A stretch of DNA of 64,000 bases from Mesorhizobium sp. C432A (GCF_030323145.1 NZ_CP100470.1:4195001-4259000); one strand, 5' to 3'; numbered from the stretch's first letter, positions 17,990 through 27,499 are shown. Program-made: numbers and translations. The notes: generated from the letters alone by a model not told the origin.

Positions 17990-18023
17990 TTCCGCAGTGC
18001 ACTGGTTGACGTCTGCTGCGGAA
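17990..18023. promoter_or_regulatory. inverted repeat between DUF1127 and LysR genes
   Basis: TTCCGCAG (17990-17997) and CTGCGGAA (18016-18023) form a perfect 8-bp inverted repeat with an 18-base spacer. It starts 10 bases upstream of the DUF1127 ATG. LysR regulators bind interrupted dyads, so this may be the site of the divergent regulator. Confidence 0.4.
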
Positions 18024-18099
18024 ATGCTCCAATCTGCCCACGGGCGCAAAGCATGGTTTCTCGTGCTTGACCCAATTTTTCTCATGACATGGTGTAAAA

Positions 18100-19005
18100 T
18101 TGGCCCGCCGACTGCCATCACTCAACGCCCTCAAAGCCTTCGAGGCGGCGGCGCGCCACGAGAGCTTTACCAGGGCGGCGGACGAACTTTCCGTGACGCA
18201 GGGTGCGGTGAGCCATCAGGTGAAGGCGCTGGAGCTCGAATTGGGCATCAGGCTGTTCGATCGCGAACGTCAAAAGCTGAGCATCACGCGGGCCGGCCTG
18301 TCCTATCTGGAGGTGGTGCGCGATGCCTTCGACCGTATAGCTCTCGGCACGCAACGCATCCAGCATCTATCCCGGGCCGGAGCGTTGACGGTCAGCACGT
18401 CGCCCGACTTTCCCGCCAAGTGGTTGGTAAACCGCCTTGGCAGGTTTGCCGAGACGCATCCGGACATCGATCTCAGGATTTCCGCAACCATGCATCACGT
18501 CGACTTCGCTAGAGAGGACGTCGATCTTGCCGTGCGGCATGGCGATGGCAATTGGGCGGGGCATGATGTTGTCCGCCTGTGCTCCGAGCAACTGTTCGTG
18601 GTCTGCAGTCCCAAACTTCACCAGCGGATGCGCGAGCCGTCCGATGTGCTGAACTTTCCGTTGCTGCATCTTGATGACCGAAAGGACTGGTCGGAATGGC
18701 TCGAGGCCGCTGGCGTGGTCGAGGCCGAACTCTCCCACGGACCGGTCTTGAACCGCGCCAGCATGGTCATAGACGCCGCTGTCGACGGCCAGGGTGTCGC
18801 ACTCGCCCGCACCACGCTTGCGGCTTGGGACCTCATCAACGGGCGCCTCGTAAGGCCGTTCGCCACGGCTCTGCGATTGTCCAAGACCTACTGGATCGTC
18901 TGCCCCAAGGCGACGTCGACGCTGCCCAAAATCACGACGTTCCGCGACTGGCTGTTGGCTGAGACCGCCGATGACGTGCATCGCCTCAAGACGCTCGGTC
19001 CATAG
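18100..19005 (+). CDS. LysR-family regulator, GcvA type
   Basis: Protein of 301 aa from a TTG start at 18100 giving the GcvA-like N-terminus ARRLPSLNALKAFEAAARHESFTRAADELSVTQGAVSHQVKALE. The winged helix-turn-helix covers about residues 5-65 and the LysR substrate domain about 90-295. No in-frame ATG lies near the domain start. It is divergent from a DUF1127 gene, its likely target together with itself. The effector is unknown. Confidence 0.88.
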   Translation: MARRLPSLNALKAFEAAARHESFTRAADELSVTQGAVSHQVKALELELGIRLFDRERQKLSITRAGLSYLEVVRDAFDRIALGTQRIQHLSRAGALTVSTSPDFPAKWLVNRLGRFAETHPDIDLRISATMHHVDFAREDVDLAVRHGDGNWAGHDVVRLCSEQLFVVCSPKLHQRMREPSDVLNFPLLHLDDRKDWSEWLEAAGVVEAELSHGPVLNRASMVIDAAVDGQGVALARTTLAAWDLINGRLVRPFATALRLSKTYWIVCPKATSTLPKITTFRDWLLAETADDVHRLKTLGP

Positions 19006-19288
19006 GCGTAAGATCGAATCGTGAAGGTCAAGCAGTCGGAAAAGGTACTCGAAGGGCTCAATTGTTCAACGGGCTTCTGCGACGGGCGAACTCCGGTTAC
19101 CGGCCGCGAGAACTAATTCGGACGAACGGCGATAAACGCAGATAAGAGTCCGCTAGCGCGCCAGCGCGACCTTCAGCATGGTGAGCCGCGATGTCCGGGG
19201 TGGCTATTCATACTGAGTTCAACCGCAGTCGGCGAGACCGGATGCTGGCTCGCACCAGGCCCTATGGTGCGCCTCGGGAGATGATAAG

Positions 19289-19429
19289 ATGACCGATCTT
19301 CAGAAGATCATTTGGATGATAGTGCTGGCGATCCTCGCCGGGATCGCGGTTATTTTACTAAATCACTGGATCAAAGGCGACCTGTCCGCAGCGCTGCCAT
19401 TGACCTTGATCACCGAGAAGCCAGTTTGA
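19289..19429 (+). CDS. small membrane protein, 46 aa
   Basis: Short open frame MTDLQKIIWMIVLAI... with a single hydrophobic helix (about residues 8-24) and a short polar C-terminus. GGGAG lies 8 bases upstream of the ATG, and the frame has a clear one-helix pattern, supporting a real gene. No family was recognised. It is isolated between the LysR gene and the CorC-like gene. Confidence 0.5.
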   Translation: MTDLQKIIWMIVLAILAGIAVILLNHWIKGDLSAALPLTLITEKPV

Positions 19430-19595
19430 GCTCGGCCGTCTGCGGAGAGGATTTGGTCATTCTGCCACTCATTGACCGGCAGTCAACGACGCTACCGTGA
19501 TAGCTCCGCAATGATGCTCAAGGCCGAACGGCGGTTGCGCGATAGCGGCAAATACGCTTCAGAGACGACCGTAGCTTTTTCATACAGAGGAAATC

Positions 19596-20939
19596 ATGCC
19601 GGCGGACGATGGTAGCCTACGCGACATTCTTGGAATTTTGTTGGTTCTCGTACTCGTAGGCGCAAACGGCTTCTTTGTCGCCGCCGAGTTTGCCCTGGTA
19701 GCGGTTAGACGCAGCCGCGTCGACGAGCTTGCGGCTGCCGGGCGCTTGAACGCCGGTCGGCTTCAAAAAGCCTTGGTCAATCTCGATGCCAATCTGGCCG
19801 CGACCCAACTCGGCATCACCATTTCATCGCTGGCGCTCGGCTGGGTCGGTGAACCCGCACTTGCCCATCTGATCGAGCCACTCCTCTTGGGAGTAATGGG
19901 GTCCCTGGCCACGGCAGCTTCGCACACGATCGCCGTCGTAATCGCTTTCATCATCATCACCGCTCTTCACATCGTCCTGGGCGAATTGGCGCCGAAAAGC
20001 CTGGCGCTTCAACGCAGCGAAGGCACGGCACTCTGGGTCGTACGCCCGCTCGGCCTGTTTCTGTTTCTGCTGAGACCAGCGATCCTCGCTCTGAACGGTC
20101 TCGGCAATCTAGTGCTGCGTCTCTGCGGTCTGCGCCCGGGCACAGGGGAGGAGTCCTTGCATTCGCCTGACGAGCTGAAGCTGCTCGTGGCGGCAAGCCA
20201 GGAGGCAGGATTGCTTCACCAAACTCAGCAGGAACTTGTCGAGCGTGTCTTCAACATCGGAGATCGGCGCATCGCGGATATCATGACACCGCGACGCGAT
20301 ATCGACTGGATCGACGCTGACGACAGCCCAGACGAGATTCTGCGCACCATCCGCGAATGTCGTCATGAGCAGCTTCTGGTCGGCCGTGGCGGGATTGCCG
20401 AACCGCTCGGCATGATCCTGAAGAAGGATCTCCTTGACCAGGCGCTCGATGGAAAAACGCTCGATCCGATGGCGGTTATCCGCGAACCCGTGATCGTCCA
20501 CGAAGGAACGCAAATCTTCCGCGTGCTCGATCAGTTCAAGCGGGCGCCGGTGCGCCTGGCGATCGTCATCGACGAATATGGCGCTCTGGAGGGGATCGTC
20601 ACCCAGACCGATCTGCTCGAAGCCATCGCAGGCGACCTTCCGGACCTGGATGGTGAAGACCCCGATGTCGTCGAGCGTGATGACGGTTCCCTGCTGATCG
20701 ACGGGATGATGCTGGCGCACGATGCCTTCGCTCGCCTGGGCTTTCGATCAGGGGCGGCAGAGGGTGATTTTCATACGATCGCCGGGTTCGCCTTGTCCCA
20801 GCTAGGTCACCTTCCGGAAGCTGGTGAGCACTTTGACTATGAAGGCTGGCGCTTCGAGATCCTCGATATGGACGGGAGGCGGATCGACAAGCTGCTCGCA
20901 CGCCGTGAACTGCCTACATCCAAGCCTGCAGCCATTTGA
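19596..20939 (+). CDS. CNNM/CorC-type hemolysin-family protein (DUF21-CBS-CorC_HlyC)
   Basis: Protein of 447 aa with the standard architecture: DUF21/CNNM membrane domain (about 1-200, beginning LGILLVLVLVGANGFFVAAEFALVAVRRSRVDEL), two CBS motifs (about 215-340, with ADIMTPRRDIDWID and LAIVIDEYGALEGIVTQTDLLEAI), and the CorC_HlyC C-terminal domain. Related proteins take part in Mg/Co export or resistance. CorA lies downstream on the opposite strand, giving a small divalent-cation neighbourhood. Its 3' end overlaps the convergent DedA gene by 26 bases. Confidence 0.9.
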   Translation: MPADDGSLRDILGILLVLVLVGANGFFVAAEFALVAVRRSRVDELAAAGRLNAGRLQKALVNLDANLAATQLGITISSLALGWVGEPALAHLIEPLLLGVMGSLATAASHTIAVVIAFIIITALHIVLGELAPKSLALQRSEGTALWVVRPLGLFLFLLRPAILALNGLGNLVLRLCGLRPGTGEESLHSPDELKLLVAASQEAGLLHQTQQELVERVFNIGDRRIADIMTPRRDIDWIDADDSPDEILRTIRECRHEQLLVGRGGIAEPLGMILKKDLLDQALDGKTLDPMAVIREPVIVHEGTQIFRVLDQFKRAPVRLAIVIDEYGALEGIVTQTDLLEAIAGDLPDLDGEDPDVVERDDGSLLIDGMMLAHDAFARLGFRSGAAEGDFHTIAGFALSQLGHLPEAGEHFDYEGWRFEILDMDGRRIDKLLARRELPTSKPAAI

Positions 20940-21441
20940 GACCGAACGCACCTGGCGCGAGTATGCCTGTCGCCCACAGCAAGGCCGAGGTGACGTTGGC
21001 GATCTGAAACGTCAAAGCAGGCATCTCACAGACGCCCGCAACCAATGGAACGGAGGCGCGCAACGGACCTGAGAAGCGCCCGATGAACACCCCCAGCCCA
21101 CCCCAGCGTTCGAAGAAGGCGCGGCCACGGGGCATCAGGTCCGGATACCGCTTCAGCGGCCAGTAGTGCGATACCCTGTCGCCCAAGCGAGTGCCGATCC
21201 AGAAGGACAGCCAGTCGCCCAGCACAGCGCCGACGATGGCGGCCAGCCATAAGGGCCAGAACGCGATTCCGCTTTCGCCGATCAGGAAACCGACGCCAAC
21301 AAGGATTACGGTTGCGGGAAGCAGCATCGAAATGAACGCCAGCGATTCCCCGAAGGCCAGCATGGCCACCAGCGGAATGCCCCATGCCTCATGCGCGCGG
21401 ATAAAAGCGATCGTCGCTTGAGTGATCTCGTCGAGGCTCAT
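20914..21441 (-). CDS. DedA/SNARE-associated family membrane protein
   Basis: Protein of 175 aa, about 4-5 hydrophobic helices. It shows the DedA signatures FGESLAFISMLLPATVILVGVGFL, the GAVLGDWLSFWIGTRLG segment and FIGRFSGPLRASVPLVAGV with the conserved R. DedA proteins are implicated in membrane homeostasis and undecaprenyl/phospholipid scrambling or transport. It overlaps the CorC-like gene tail-to-tail and follows corA in the same direction 50 bases downstream, so it may be co-transcribed with corA. Confidence 0.88.
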   Translation of the reverse strand: MSLDEITQATIAFIRAHEAWGIPLVAMLAFGESLAFISMLLPATVILVGVGFLIGESGIAFWPLWLAAIVGAVLGDWLSFWIGTRLGDRVSHYWPLKRYPDLMPRGRAFFERWGGLGVFIGRFSGPLRASVPLVAGVCEMPALTFQIANVTSALLWATGILAPGAFGLKWLQAWM

Positions 21442-21491
21442 TCGCTGATTCCCGCTTCACCCCTGCAAAAGGGGCGCATCCCGATGCTTAG

Positions 21492-22448
21492 CTAGAACCA
21501 TCCCCGCCACTTGAACCACGCCAGTGGAACAATGGCGCTGAGGCCGATCATCGCCAGCCCATAGGGGTAGCCGAAGGCCCAGTCGTATTCGGGCATGGAC
21601 TTGAAATTCATGCCGTAGATCCCCGCGATCAGCGTTGGGGGAATGCCGACGATCGAGACGATGGTGAGGATCTTGAAGATGTCGTTCTGGGCGATGCCGA
21701 TCAGCCCGACCATGGCATCGAGCAGGAATTGCACCTTGTCGGAGAGATGGACCTCATAGTCGTCCAGCGAAGCCACATCTTGCTTCAGGCCGTTCATTCG
21801 CGACGCGATTTGCACGTCGCCCCAGTCAGCGGTCATCCCGCGCGCGAAATCGATGGCGCGCCCAAGGCCCAGTAACGCATCGCGCTTTTCCGAAAGATAG
21901 TCACCCAGCCGGCCGACATGGCGCAACTGGGCGCGAATGACCTTGTTTGAGCGGATCGCCTTGCGACCCTGGCTGTCCGGGACATGGAAGGCGGTGACAG
22001 ACAGGGTGCGCAGGTCAGTCGCCGCCTGCTCAAGGCCGTCGGCGAGGCGGTCGATGAGTTCGTCACAGAGATCGACGAACACCTCCAGGCTCGATGTCGG
22101 GCGCCCGTCGGAATCGGTGAAGCGACTGGCGACCGCGTCAAAGGCCGGCAAAGCCGCGAAGCGAACGGTGACTAGGCGCTCGCGCGACAGCACGAACCCG
22201 ACCGGCGCGACTTGCGGTACGCCACCTTCGACATGCGTGACCATCGGTACACTCATGGAAAGCACGCCGTCACGGGCTTTGAGCCGGCTCGAGCTTTCGA
22301 TCTCGCTGAGATCTTCGCGGCTCGGTACGGCGACCGCGGCTAATTCCTCTACCTCAGCGAGTTCAGCCGGATTTGGGTCGCAAAGATCAAGCCAGATCGC
22401 CTTTGCCTTCGCTTTTGAAACGGTGCATTGCGGAAAGATGCTCAACAT
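21492..22448 (-). CDS. corA: magnesium/cobalt transporter CorA
   Basis: Protein of 318 aa. The long N-terminal cytoplasmic domain is rich in acidic residues and ends in a helix leading to two C-terminal transmembrane segments (IFKILTIVSIVGIPPTLIAGIYG and YGLAMIGLSAIVPLAWF). The selectivity motif GMN (YGMNFKSMPE) is intact, and the protein ends in the basic KWRGWF, as in CorA. The CorA pentamer is an Mg/Co channel. Confidence 0.93.
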   Translation of the reverse strand: MLSIFPQCTVSKAKAKAIWLDLCDPNPAELAEVEELAAVAVPSREDLSEIESSSRLKARDGVLSMSVPMVTHVEGGVPQVAPVGFVLSRERLVTVRFAALPAFDAVASRFTDSDGRPTSSLEVFVDLCDELIDRLADGLEQAATDLRTLSVTAFHVPDSQGRKAIRSNKVIRAQLRHVGRLGDYLSEKRDALLGLGRAIDFARGMTADWGDVQIASRMNGLKQDVASLDDYEVHLSDKVQFLLDAMVGLIGIAQNDIFKILTIVSIVGIPPTLIAGIYGMNFKSMPEYDWAFGYPYGLAMIGLSAIVPLAWFKWRGWF

Positions 22449-22684
22449 TGCGGGGCATGGCGCCTAAAGGGAAAAGTTCGGCGTCCTTACCATGCCATGG
22501 CGCCATGGGCGAGTAGGCCGGATTGTCGAAGCATCCCCCCTTGAACGCTACTAGCGTTGATTAAGCGCGCCAACCATTTGTCGGGATTCGTTGAGCGGGA
22601 CCCGTTCAGTCGAGCGCCGATCCGCTTTTCATCGTGCCCTCGATAGCCCTACTGTAAACAGGTCACCCAGGTCCGGAGCCTTCC

Positions 22685-23278
22685 ATGTGCAACGACTACG
22701 AACAGCATGTACTTTGGGCTGAATATTGCCGGATGATGGCGTCACTGGCGCTCAAAATCCCGAGCCATCAAACCGAACTTGATCTGCCCCAGGCGGGCGA
22801 CGTCCGCATCAATGACCCGGCGCCAATAATGCGCGCCGTTGATGACGCTATCGAACTGGCATCGATGACGTTCGGATTTCCACCGACCGGACCAAAAGGC
22901 GGCCCTGTGTTCAACTTCCGCTCCGAAGGCCGGCAATTCGGGAATAGCAAACGCTGTCTCGTTCCTGCGTCGGCGTTCTTCGAATTCACAGGCACGAAAT
23001 ATCCGAAGGCGAAACATCGCTTCACACTCAACGGTTCTCCGTTCATGGCCATCGCGGGGCTTTGGCGCGAAGCTGCCGGCAACAAGCCACCCACGTTCAC
23101 CATGCTGACGACCGATCCCGGACCGGACGTCGCGCCGTATCACAATCGACAGGTCGTGGTGCTTCAGCCCGAAAGTTGGGCGGCCTGGATCAACCTGACG
23201 AAGCCCGAGGCTGAGCTCTTGCGGCCGCTTCCGGCCGGATCGCTTTCGGTGGAGACAGTTCGTCCCGAAAGCCCGTGA
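22685..23278 (+). CDS. SOS response-associated peptidase family protein (SRAP/YedK/HMCES)
   Basis: Protein of 197 aa starting MCNDY; Cys2 is the catalytic residue that forms a covalent adduct with abasic sites in ssDNA. Other SRAP features are the Asn in VFNFRSE, the Glu in AFFEF and the His in APYHNRQVVVL. The length and order fit YedK-like proteins. It acts in protection of abasic sites. Its neighbours include LigD and two uncharacterised genes, suggesting a DNA-repair cluster. Confidence 0.9.
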   Translation: MCNDYEQHVLWAEYCRMMASLALKIPSHQTELDLPQAGDVRINDPAPIMRAVDDAIELASMTFGFPPTGPKGGPVFNFRSEGRQFGNSKRCLVPASAFFEFTGTKYPKAKHRFTLNGSPFMAIAGLWREAAGNKPPTFTMLTTDPGPDVAPYHNRQVVVLQPESWAAWINLTKPEAELLRPLPAGSLSVETVRPESP

Positions 23279-23279
23279 C

Positions 23280-23660
23280 TTAGCTGCGCAAGATCTCCGG
23301 TACTCTGAGCGGACCGAGATCGAGAACCGGCGCGTATTCGCCCGTGCGGCGCCAGACGCCCCGGACCTTTCCATTCTCCCGATCCCGCCTTGGATCGAAC
23401 ATCAGCCCCTCGAAGTGATCAAGGAACGCCTCTGCGGATGCGGCATCGCCGAAGCAATGAAGCCGATAGGTTTCATATTTGCCGTTCGGCCATATCGCCT
23501 GCACATGCCGCGTCTGGTGCTTAAGTCCTCGCTCCTGGCAGAACTTTGCAATCATGGTGAAGTTCCGGTCGGTGCAAAGGTCGTCCGGCAATGCAACCTG
23601 GTGTGGCCAGTCACGGTCGATCACCGATGGCGTTGGTGAGCCCCGACTGCGCTTGACCAC
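23280..23660 (-). CDS. hypothetical protein
   Basis: Protein of 126 aa with a GTG start that shares one base with the stop of the upstream gene (TAGTG), so the two are probably translationally coupled. It contains two cysteines and a compact alpha/beta-looking pattern (RHVQAIWPNGKYETYRLHCFGDAASAEAFLDHF). No family was recognised. It ends two bases from the convergent SRAP gene, so it may belong to the same repair neighbourhood. Confidence 0.6.
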   Translation of the reverse strand: MVKRSRGSPTPSVIDRDWPHQVALPDDLCTDRNFTMIAKFCQERGLKHQTRHVQAIWPNGKYETYRLHCFGDAASAEAFLDHFEGLMFDPRRDRENGKVRGVWRRTGEYAPVLDLGPLRVPEILRS

Positions 23661-24414
23661 TATTCGAAATGCATTGACTGGCCGCGCATCATTGCCAGCG
23701 TGAGCGCGATTGCAGGGTTTGCCGGCGGCCTTTCCATATGCAAGGAGCCGTCGAAATCACGCCATGCCGCCATGCGCAACTCATCATCGCCATCGCTGGC
23801 CGAGGGATCGAATACGTGGGCATCACAGGGATCTCGATCGATCTCGATTGTCCAGTCCTTGAGCGCCTTGCGAGCCATCTCTTCGACCTGGGAAAGGTCG
23901 CTGGTGAAGAAGGGGATACGGTCTCCATCCTCCGAAAGCGGCTCAACCCGATCGAGCGTTGGCCGCTCGGGACCCAGCCGAGAACGAAGGCAATATCGAA
24001 ATCGATCTGGCGGTCCGGGCCGGTCGTGATCTCCAGCCGCTTGACGACGTCAGGATAGAGTTGCTTCCGTTCTGGCCAGGTGTCTGGAATCGCTTCGGCT
24101 TGCAACTTCGTGCGGGGAACGTCGATCAGTTCCATGACCTGATGGTGCGGAACTTTTTCCTCTGGCCAGCCCGCACAACATGCCGCCGCCGCAGCCTTGT
24201 CGGCTTCCAGCCAAACAGTGGCAGCCTGATCCTCGTCCTCGGTAGGCTTGTCGTCTTCTGGAAAGCCCTTGATGTCCCAGCCCTCCAACGCGAACAGTCC
24301 TTCCGCGCCCTGCAAGGCCGTAATGCCGGCGCGTGCAAACACCGCTTCGGCTGCCGCGATGCCGCGGCCCAGCTCTTGGGGTGTCGCCCCTTCAATGTTC
24401 AAGCGAAGTTCCAT
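23660..24414 (-). pseudogene. frameshifted hypothetical gene
   Basis: The ATG at 24414 follows AGGAGG by 6 bases. The first part (about 148 codons: ELRLNIEGATPQELGRGIAAAEAVF...DFDIAFVLGW) is coding-like but becomes scrambled after about 23973. From there the next frame reads PERPTLDRVEPLSEDGDRIPFF, continues through FTSDLSQVEEMARKALKDWTI, and runs to the stop at 23660 without interruption. One base appears to be missing near 23972/23973. Joined, the product would be about 250 aa. Either a real inactivating deletion or a sequencing error. No family was recognised; it overlaps the next gene by one base. Confidence 0.65.
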
Positions 24415-24571
24415 GGTTCGCCTCCTATGGCTATTTCCGCCAATAGTGAACAAAAAGAGAACACAGAGTCCAGCATGCCCTTGACGAGTGAGGAATATGT
24501 TCCTTATTTCAGCGTGATCTGAGCAGCAAAGGGACCATGGTTCGGCGTGAGACGCGCTGGCCGGCGAAGCT

Positions 24572-25033
24572 ATGGCAAAAACCGCGGAAGACAATTTTCG
24601 GATCGAGGTTTGGGATCGCGACGAGCAGGCCCTATCCGAAACCATTTCGCGTTCCCCTGATTCTACGGTGAGTCAGGCGGCCTGGCAAGCTGCCATCCGG
24701 CGCCGGCCGGGCATGTTACTCATCCACTACAACAGTCGGCATGTGATGGAGAAAATCCTGACACCAGGCGAGGTCAAGATCCCGCCGCAGGCTATCATCG
24801 ATGGCAGCGTCCACGCCGGCCTCGATGTGGCGCTCGGCGATCTTCGCGAGTGGCATGTGTTGCGGGCTTGGTGCAGATCCTGTTCGCACCATGCAACGGT
24901 GAAGCCTGCCGGCCTCATTGAGCGCTATGGGAAAGGCGCTCTGTTCAGTTCGGTCGAGCGAGCGCTATTCTGCACAAGTTGTGACAGGGGAGGGCCTGTC
25001 AGGTTGGAAATTCACAAGCTGCCACGCAATTGA
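24572..25033 (+). CDS. hypothetical protein with two CxxC motifs
   Basis: Protein of 153 aa. The N-terminal half is acidic and helical; the C-terminal third has CRSC (about residues 100-103) and CTSC (about 138-141), spaced like a zinc ribbon. This suggests metal or nucleic-acid binding. It lies between a frameshifted gene and ligD in a cluster with the SRAP gene. The family is not recognised. Confidence 0.55.
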   Translation: MAKTAEDNFRIEVWDRDEQALSETISRSPDSTVSQAAWQAAIRRRPGMLLIHYNSRHVMEKILTPGEVKIPPQAIIDGSVHAGLDVALGDLREWHVLRAWCRSCSHHATVKPAGLIERYGKGALFSSVERALFCTSCDRGGPVRLEIHKLPRN

Positions 25034-25457
25034 GGGGTGAAGATGCAAGACCTCATCGATTTCGTCCAGGCCAACTCGGCGCTGGGTTGGACAATCCTAT
25101 CGAATCATCGACCATCAGCGGCCAGACCGTCGAGATCCGGAAATGCGCACGATCTCGGCCGGTCGGCTTCGACGCAAAACATGCGGACCACCGCAGACGG
25201 GGACAGTCGGTCCCGCGTCCCGTCCTGCGGCCGGCGCTATGCTGACGCTCCTACGGCTGTCCTGTTCACCGCCCGCGGCGGGGGCGAATTTCCTCCGTCC
25301 TACGCGCGGCAATTGTCCGCTGTTGCGGACGCGCGCAGGACTGCGTTTTATACGCCGTCCTTCCTTTGGGCGCCGACGGTCGCCGGCGCGGGGACGGGTG
25401 GGCATGGAACCGAATCCGAGGCAGGGTATTGAATCGGACTATGTATCCGAGTTCCGC
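25034..25457. other. 424-base stretch without a supported gene
   Basis: Open frames exist on both strands here but their translations are Arg/Pro/Ser/Gly-rich and show no domain. A short coding-like start (MQDLIDFVQANSALGW, from 25043) loses its character after about 20 codons and may be a decayed remnant. No LigD phosphoesterase motif was seen. Confidence 0.4.
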
Positions 25458-27395
25458 ATGTCGGCTGTAGACGGCACCCTCAGTAAAAGGCGCACACGGC
25501 CCAGAGACTCAGAATCTGTCCCTACAAATCGGCTCCCGCGGTTTCGTCCCTTCCAGCTATGCACGCTGACAGACCACATACCGGTCGGCGGGGATTGGCT
25601 TTTCGAGATGAAGTTCGACGGCTATCGTGCCCAAGTCGCCATCTCCGGCTCGAACGTCGTTGTCTATACCCGCAATGGCCACGACTGGACCCGACAGTTC
25701 AAGGTCATCCTACCGCCGCTTCAGAGACTAACCAAAGGCGCGGTGCTGATCGATGGTGAGATCGTCGCCATCGACAGTCAGGGCCGCACGAACTTCTCCA
25801 TGCTGAAAACCGGCATCGCCGCGGGTATGCCCCTCAAGTTCTACGCCTTCGATCTGCTTGAATTCGATGGCGAAGATCTGTCGACCCTGCCGCTCCTTGA
25901 GCGCAAGGCGCGACTTGAGTCCCTGCTGGGCGCGCGCCGCCCTGACGACAGCCTGCAATTCTCCAGCCACATCGTCGACCAGGGCAGAAGGGTGTTCGAC
26001 GCCATGTGCGAGGGCGGCCACGAAGGCGTCATCGCCAAGCGCGCCGACAGCTCCTACGTCGGCGACCGCACCGGGAGTTGGCTCAAGATCAAGTGCACGA
26101 AGCGACAGGAATTCGTCGTCGGCGGCTACCGCCCAAGTGACACAGGACGTGGCATGGCATCGTTGATCCTCGGCACTTACGAGAATGGCAAGCTCATCTA
26201 TCGCGGCCGAGTCGGCACGGGGTTCACCGCGGCGATGCGCAAGGACATCCTCGCGAAGCTCGAGAAACGCCGTGTTGAGAAACCGGCTTTCGTCTCCGTT
26301 CCGAGAGACATTGCCCGCCGTGCCCGGTGGGTGAAGCCCGAGCTAGTTGCCGAAGTCACCTATGCCGAAGTGACACCGGACGGCAGCTTGCGACATCCAA
26401 GCTTTGAGGGCATGCGCGAAGATAAGCGAGCCGACCAAGTGGTAATGGAAATGCCGAAGACGCCGGCAACTCGTGGCTCCGCCAATCTCGATCCCGGAAT
26501 CGGCAAGGAGATCGCCGCTGCTGTCGGCGTCAAGCTGACGCATCCAGACAAGGTCATGTATCCCGGGACCAAGGTGACCAAGGCCACGCTCGCCGCCTAC
26601 TACGCCGTGGTCGCCGAGAAGATGCTGCCGCACATCCAGGATCGACCGCTGTCGCTGGTGCGCGATACCGATGGCGACCTGCAGCAGACCTTCTTTCAGA
26701 AGCACAGACTGCCCGGCATGCCCAAGGCCATCCATGACGGCCAGTTGGAGAAGATGTCCGGGAAGGAAAGCCGCATCTTGTGGGTCGATGACCTGGCTGG
26801 GCTGATCGCAGGCGTCCAGATGAACGTGCTCGAATTCCACATCTGGGGAAGCCTGCGCCAGCAGCCGGATCTGCCGCATCGCATGATCTTCGACATCGAC
26901 CCCGACGAAGGCTTGGGCTTCACTGCCGTCAAGCAGGCAGCCCTCGACATTCGAGGCATTCTGGAAGCGCTTGGACTGCAGTCGTGGCCGTTGCTGTCCG
27001 GCGGCAAGGGCGTTCATGTGGTCGTGCCGCTCGTCCCCGAGGCAGACTGGGACGAGGTCAAGAGCTTCTGCCAAGACTTCGCCGAACTACTGGCCCGTAC
27101 AGATCCGTCGCGCTTCCTCGCCAACATGAGCAGGGCGAAGCGCAAGGGCCGAATATTTCTCGATTACCTGCGCAATGGCCAGGGCTCCACTGCAATCTGT
27201 CCCTGGTCCACTCGGGCACGCGCGGGGGCGGCGTGCGCGGTGCCCGTCAGTTGGAAGGAGTTGCCCTCCTGCGAAAGCGCCAACGGTTTCGATGTTTTCG
27301 CCGCCGCCGCGCGGGCTCAGTTGCCCGAAGCCTGGGAGGGCTATTTCGACGTCGAACAAACGCTTACCGATCGCATCCGCCACGCAGTCCGGTAG
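25458..27395 (+). CDS. ligD: ATP-dependent DNA ligase LigD (ligase + polymerase domains, no PE domain)
   Basis: About 645 aa from the ATG at 25458 (an in-frame ATG at 25404 is possible). The ligase domain (about 35-330) has nucleotidyl-transferase motif I EMKFDGYRAQ with Lys52, IDGEIVAID and GVIAKRADS. The OB-fold region follows. The polymerase/primase domain (about 360-640) has IFDIDPDEG with the catalytic Asp pair and SGGKGVHVVVP. The N-terminal 3'-phosphoesterase domain of classical LigD is absent and no Ku gene is in the window. LigD performs non-homologous end joining with Ku. The order LIG-POL matches rhizobial LigD paralogues. Confidence 0.92.
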   Translation: MSAVDGTLSKRRTRPRDSESVPTNRLPRFRPFQLCTLTDHIPVGGDWLFEMKFDGYRAQVAISGSNVVVYTRNGHDWTRQFKVILPPLQRLTKGAVLIDGEIVAIDSQGRTNFSMLKTGIAAGMPLKFYAFDLLEFDGEDLSTLPLLERKARLESLLGARRPDDSLQFSSHIVDQGRRVFDAMCEGGHEGVIAKRADSSYVGDRTGSWLKIKCTKRQEFVVGGYRPSDTGRGMASLILGTYENGKLIYRGRVGTGFTAAMRKDILAKLEKRRVEKPAFVSVPRDIARRARWVKPELVAEVTYAEVTPDGSLRHPSFEGMREDKRADQVVMEMPKTPATRGSANLDPGIGKEIAAAVGVKLTHPDKVMYPGTKVTKATLAAYYAVVAEKMLPHIQDRPLSLVRDTDGDLQQTFFQKHRLPGMPKAIHDGQLEKMSGKESRILWVDDLAGLIAGVQMNVLEFHIWGSLRQQPDLPHRMIFDIDPDEGLGFTAVKQAALDIRGILEALGLQSWPLLSGGKGVHVVVPLVPEADWDEVKSFCQDFAELLARTDPSRFLANMSRAKRKGRIFLDYLRNGQGSTAICPWSTRARAGAACAVPVSWKELPSCESANGFDVFAAAARAQLPEAWEGYFDVEQTLTDRIRHAVR

Positions 27396-27499
27396 CAATA
27401 ACCAAACCAGATGGTTAGCGACATTTGATTTGGCGCGGACCGCCTTTGCCCAAATTCGAGAGCGTCCCCCTTCTACGGGAGGTCCCCGCAACGCCGTCT

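Noticed and set aside
25037..25432. 131-codon open frame upstream of ligD
   Set aside because: Only the first 20 codons look coding; the rest has no domain and unusual composition. Kept only as a possible remnant.
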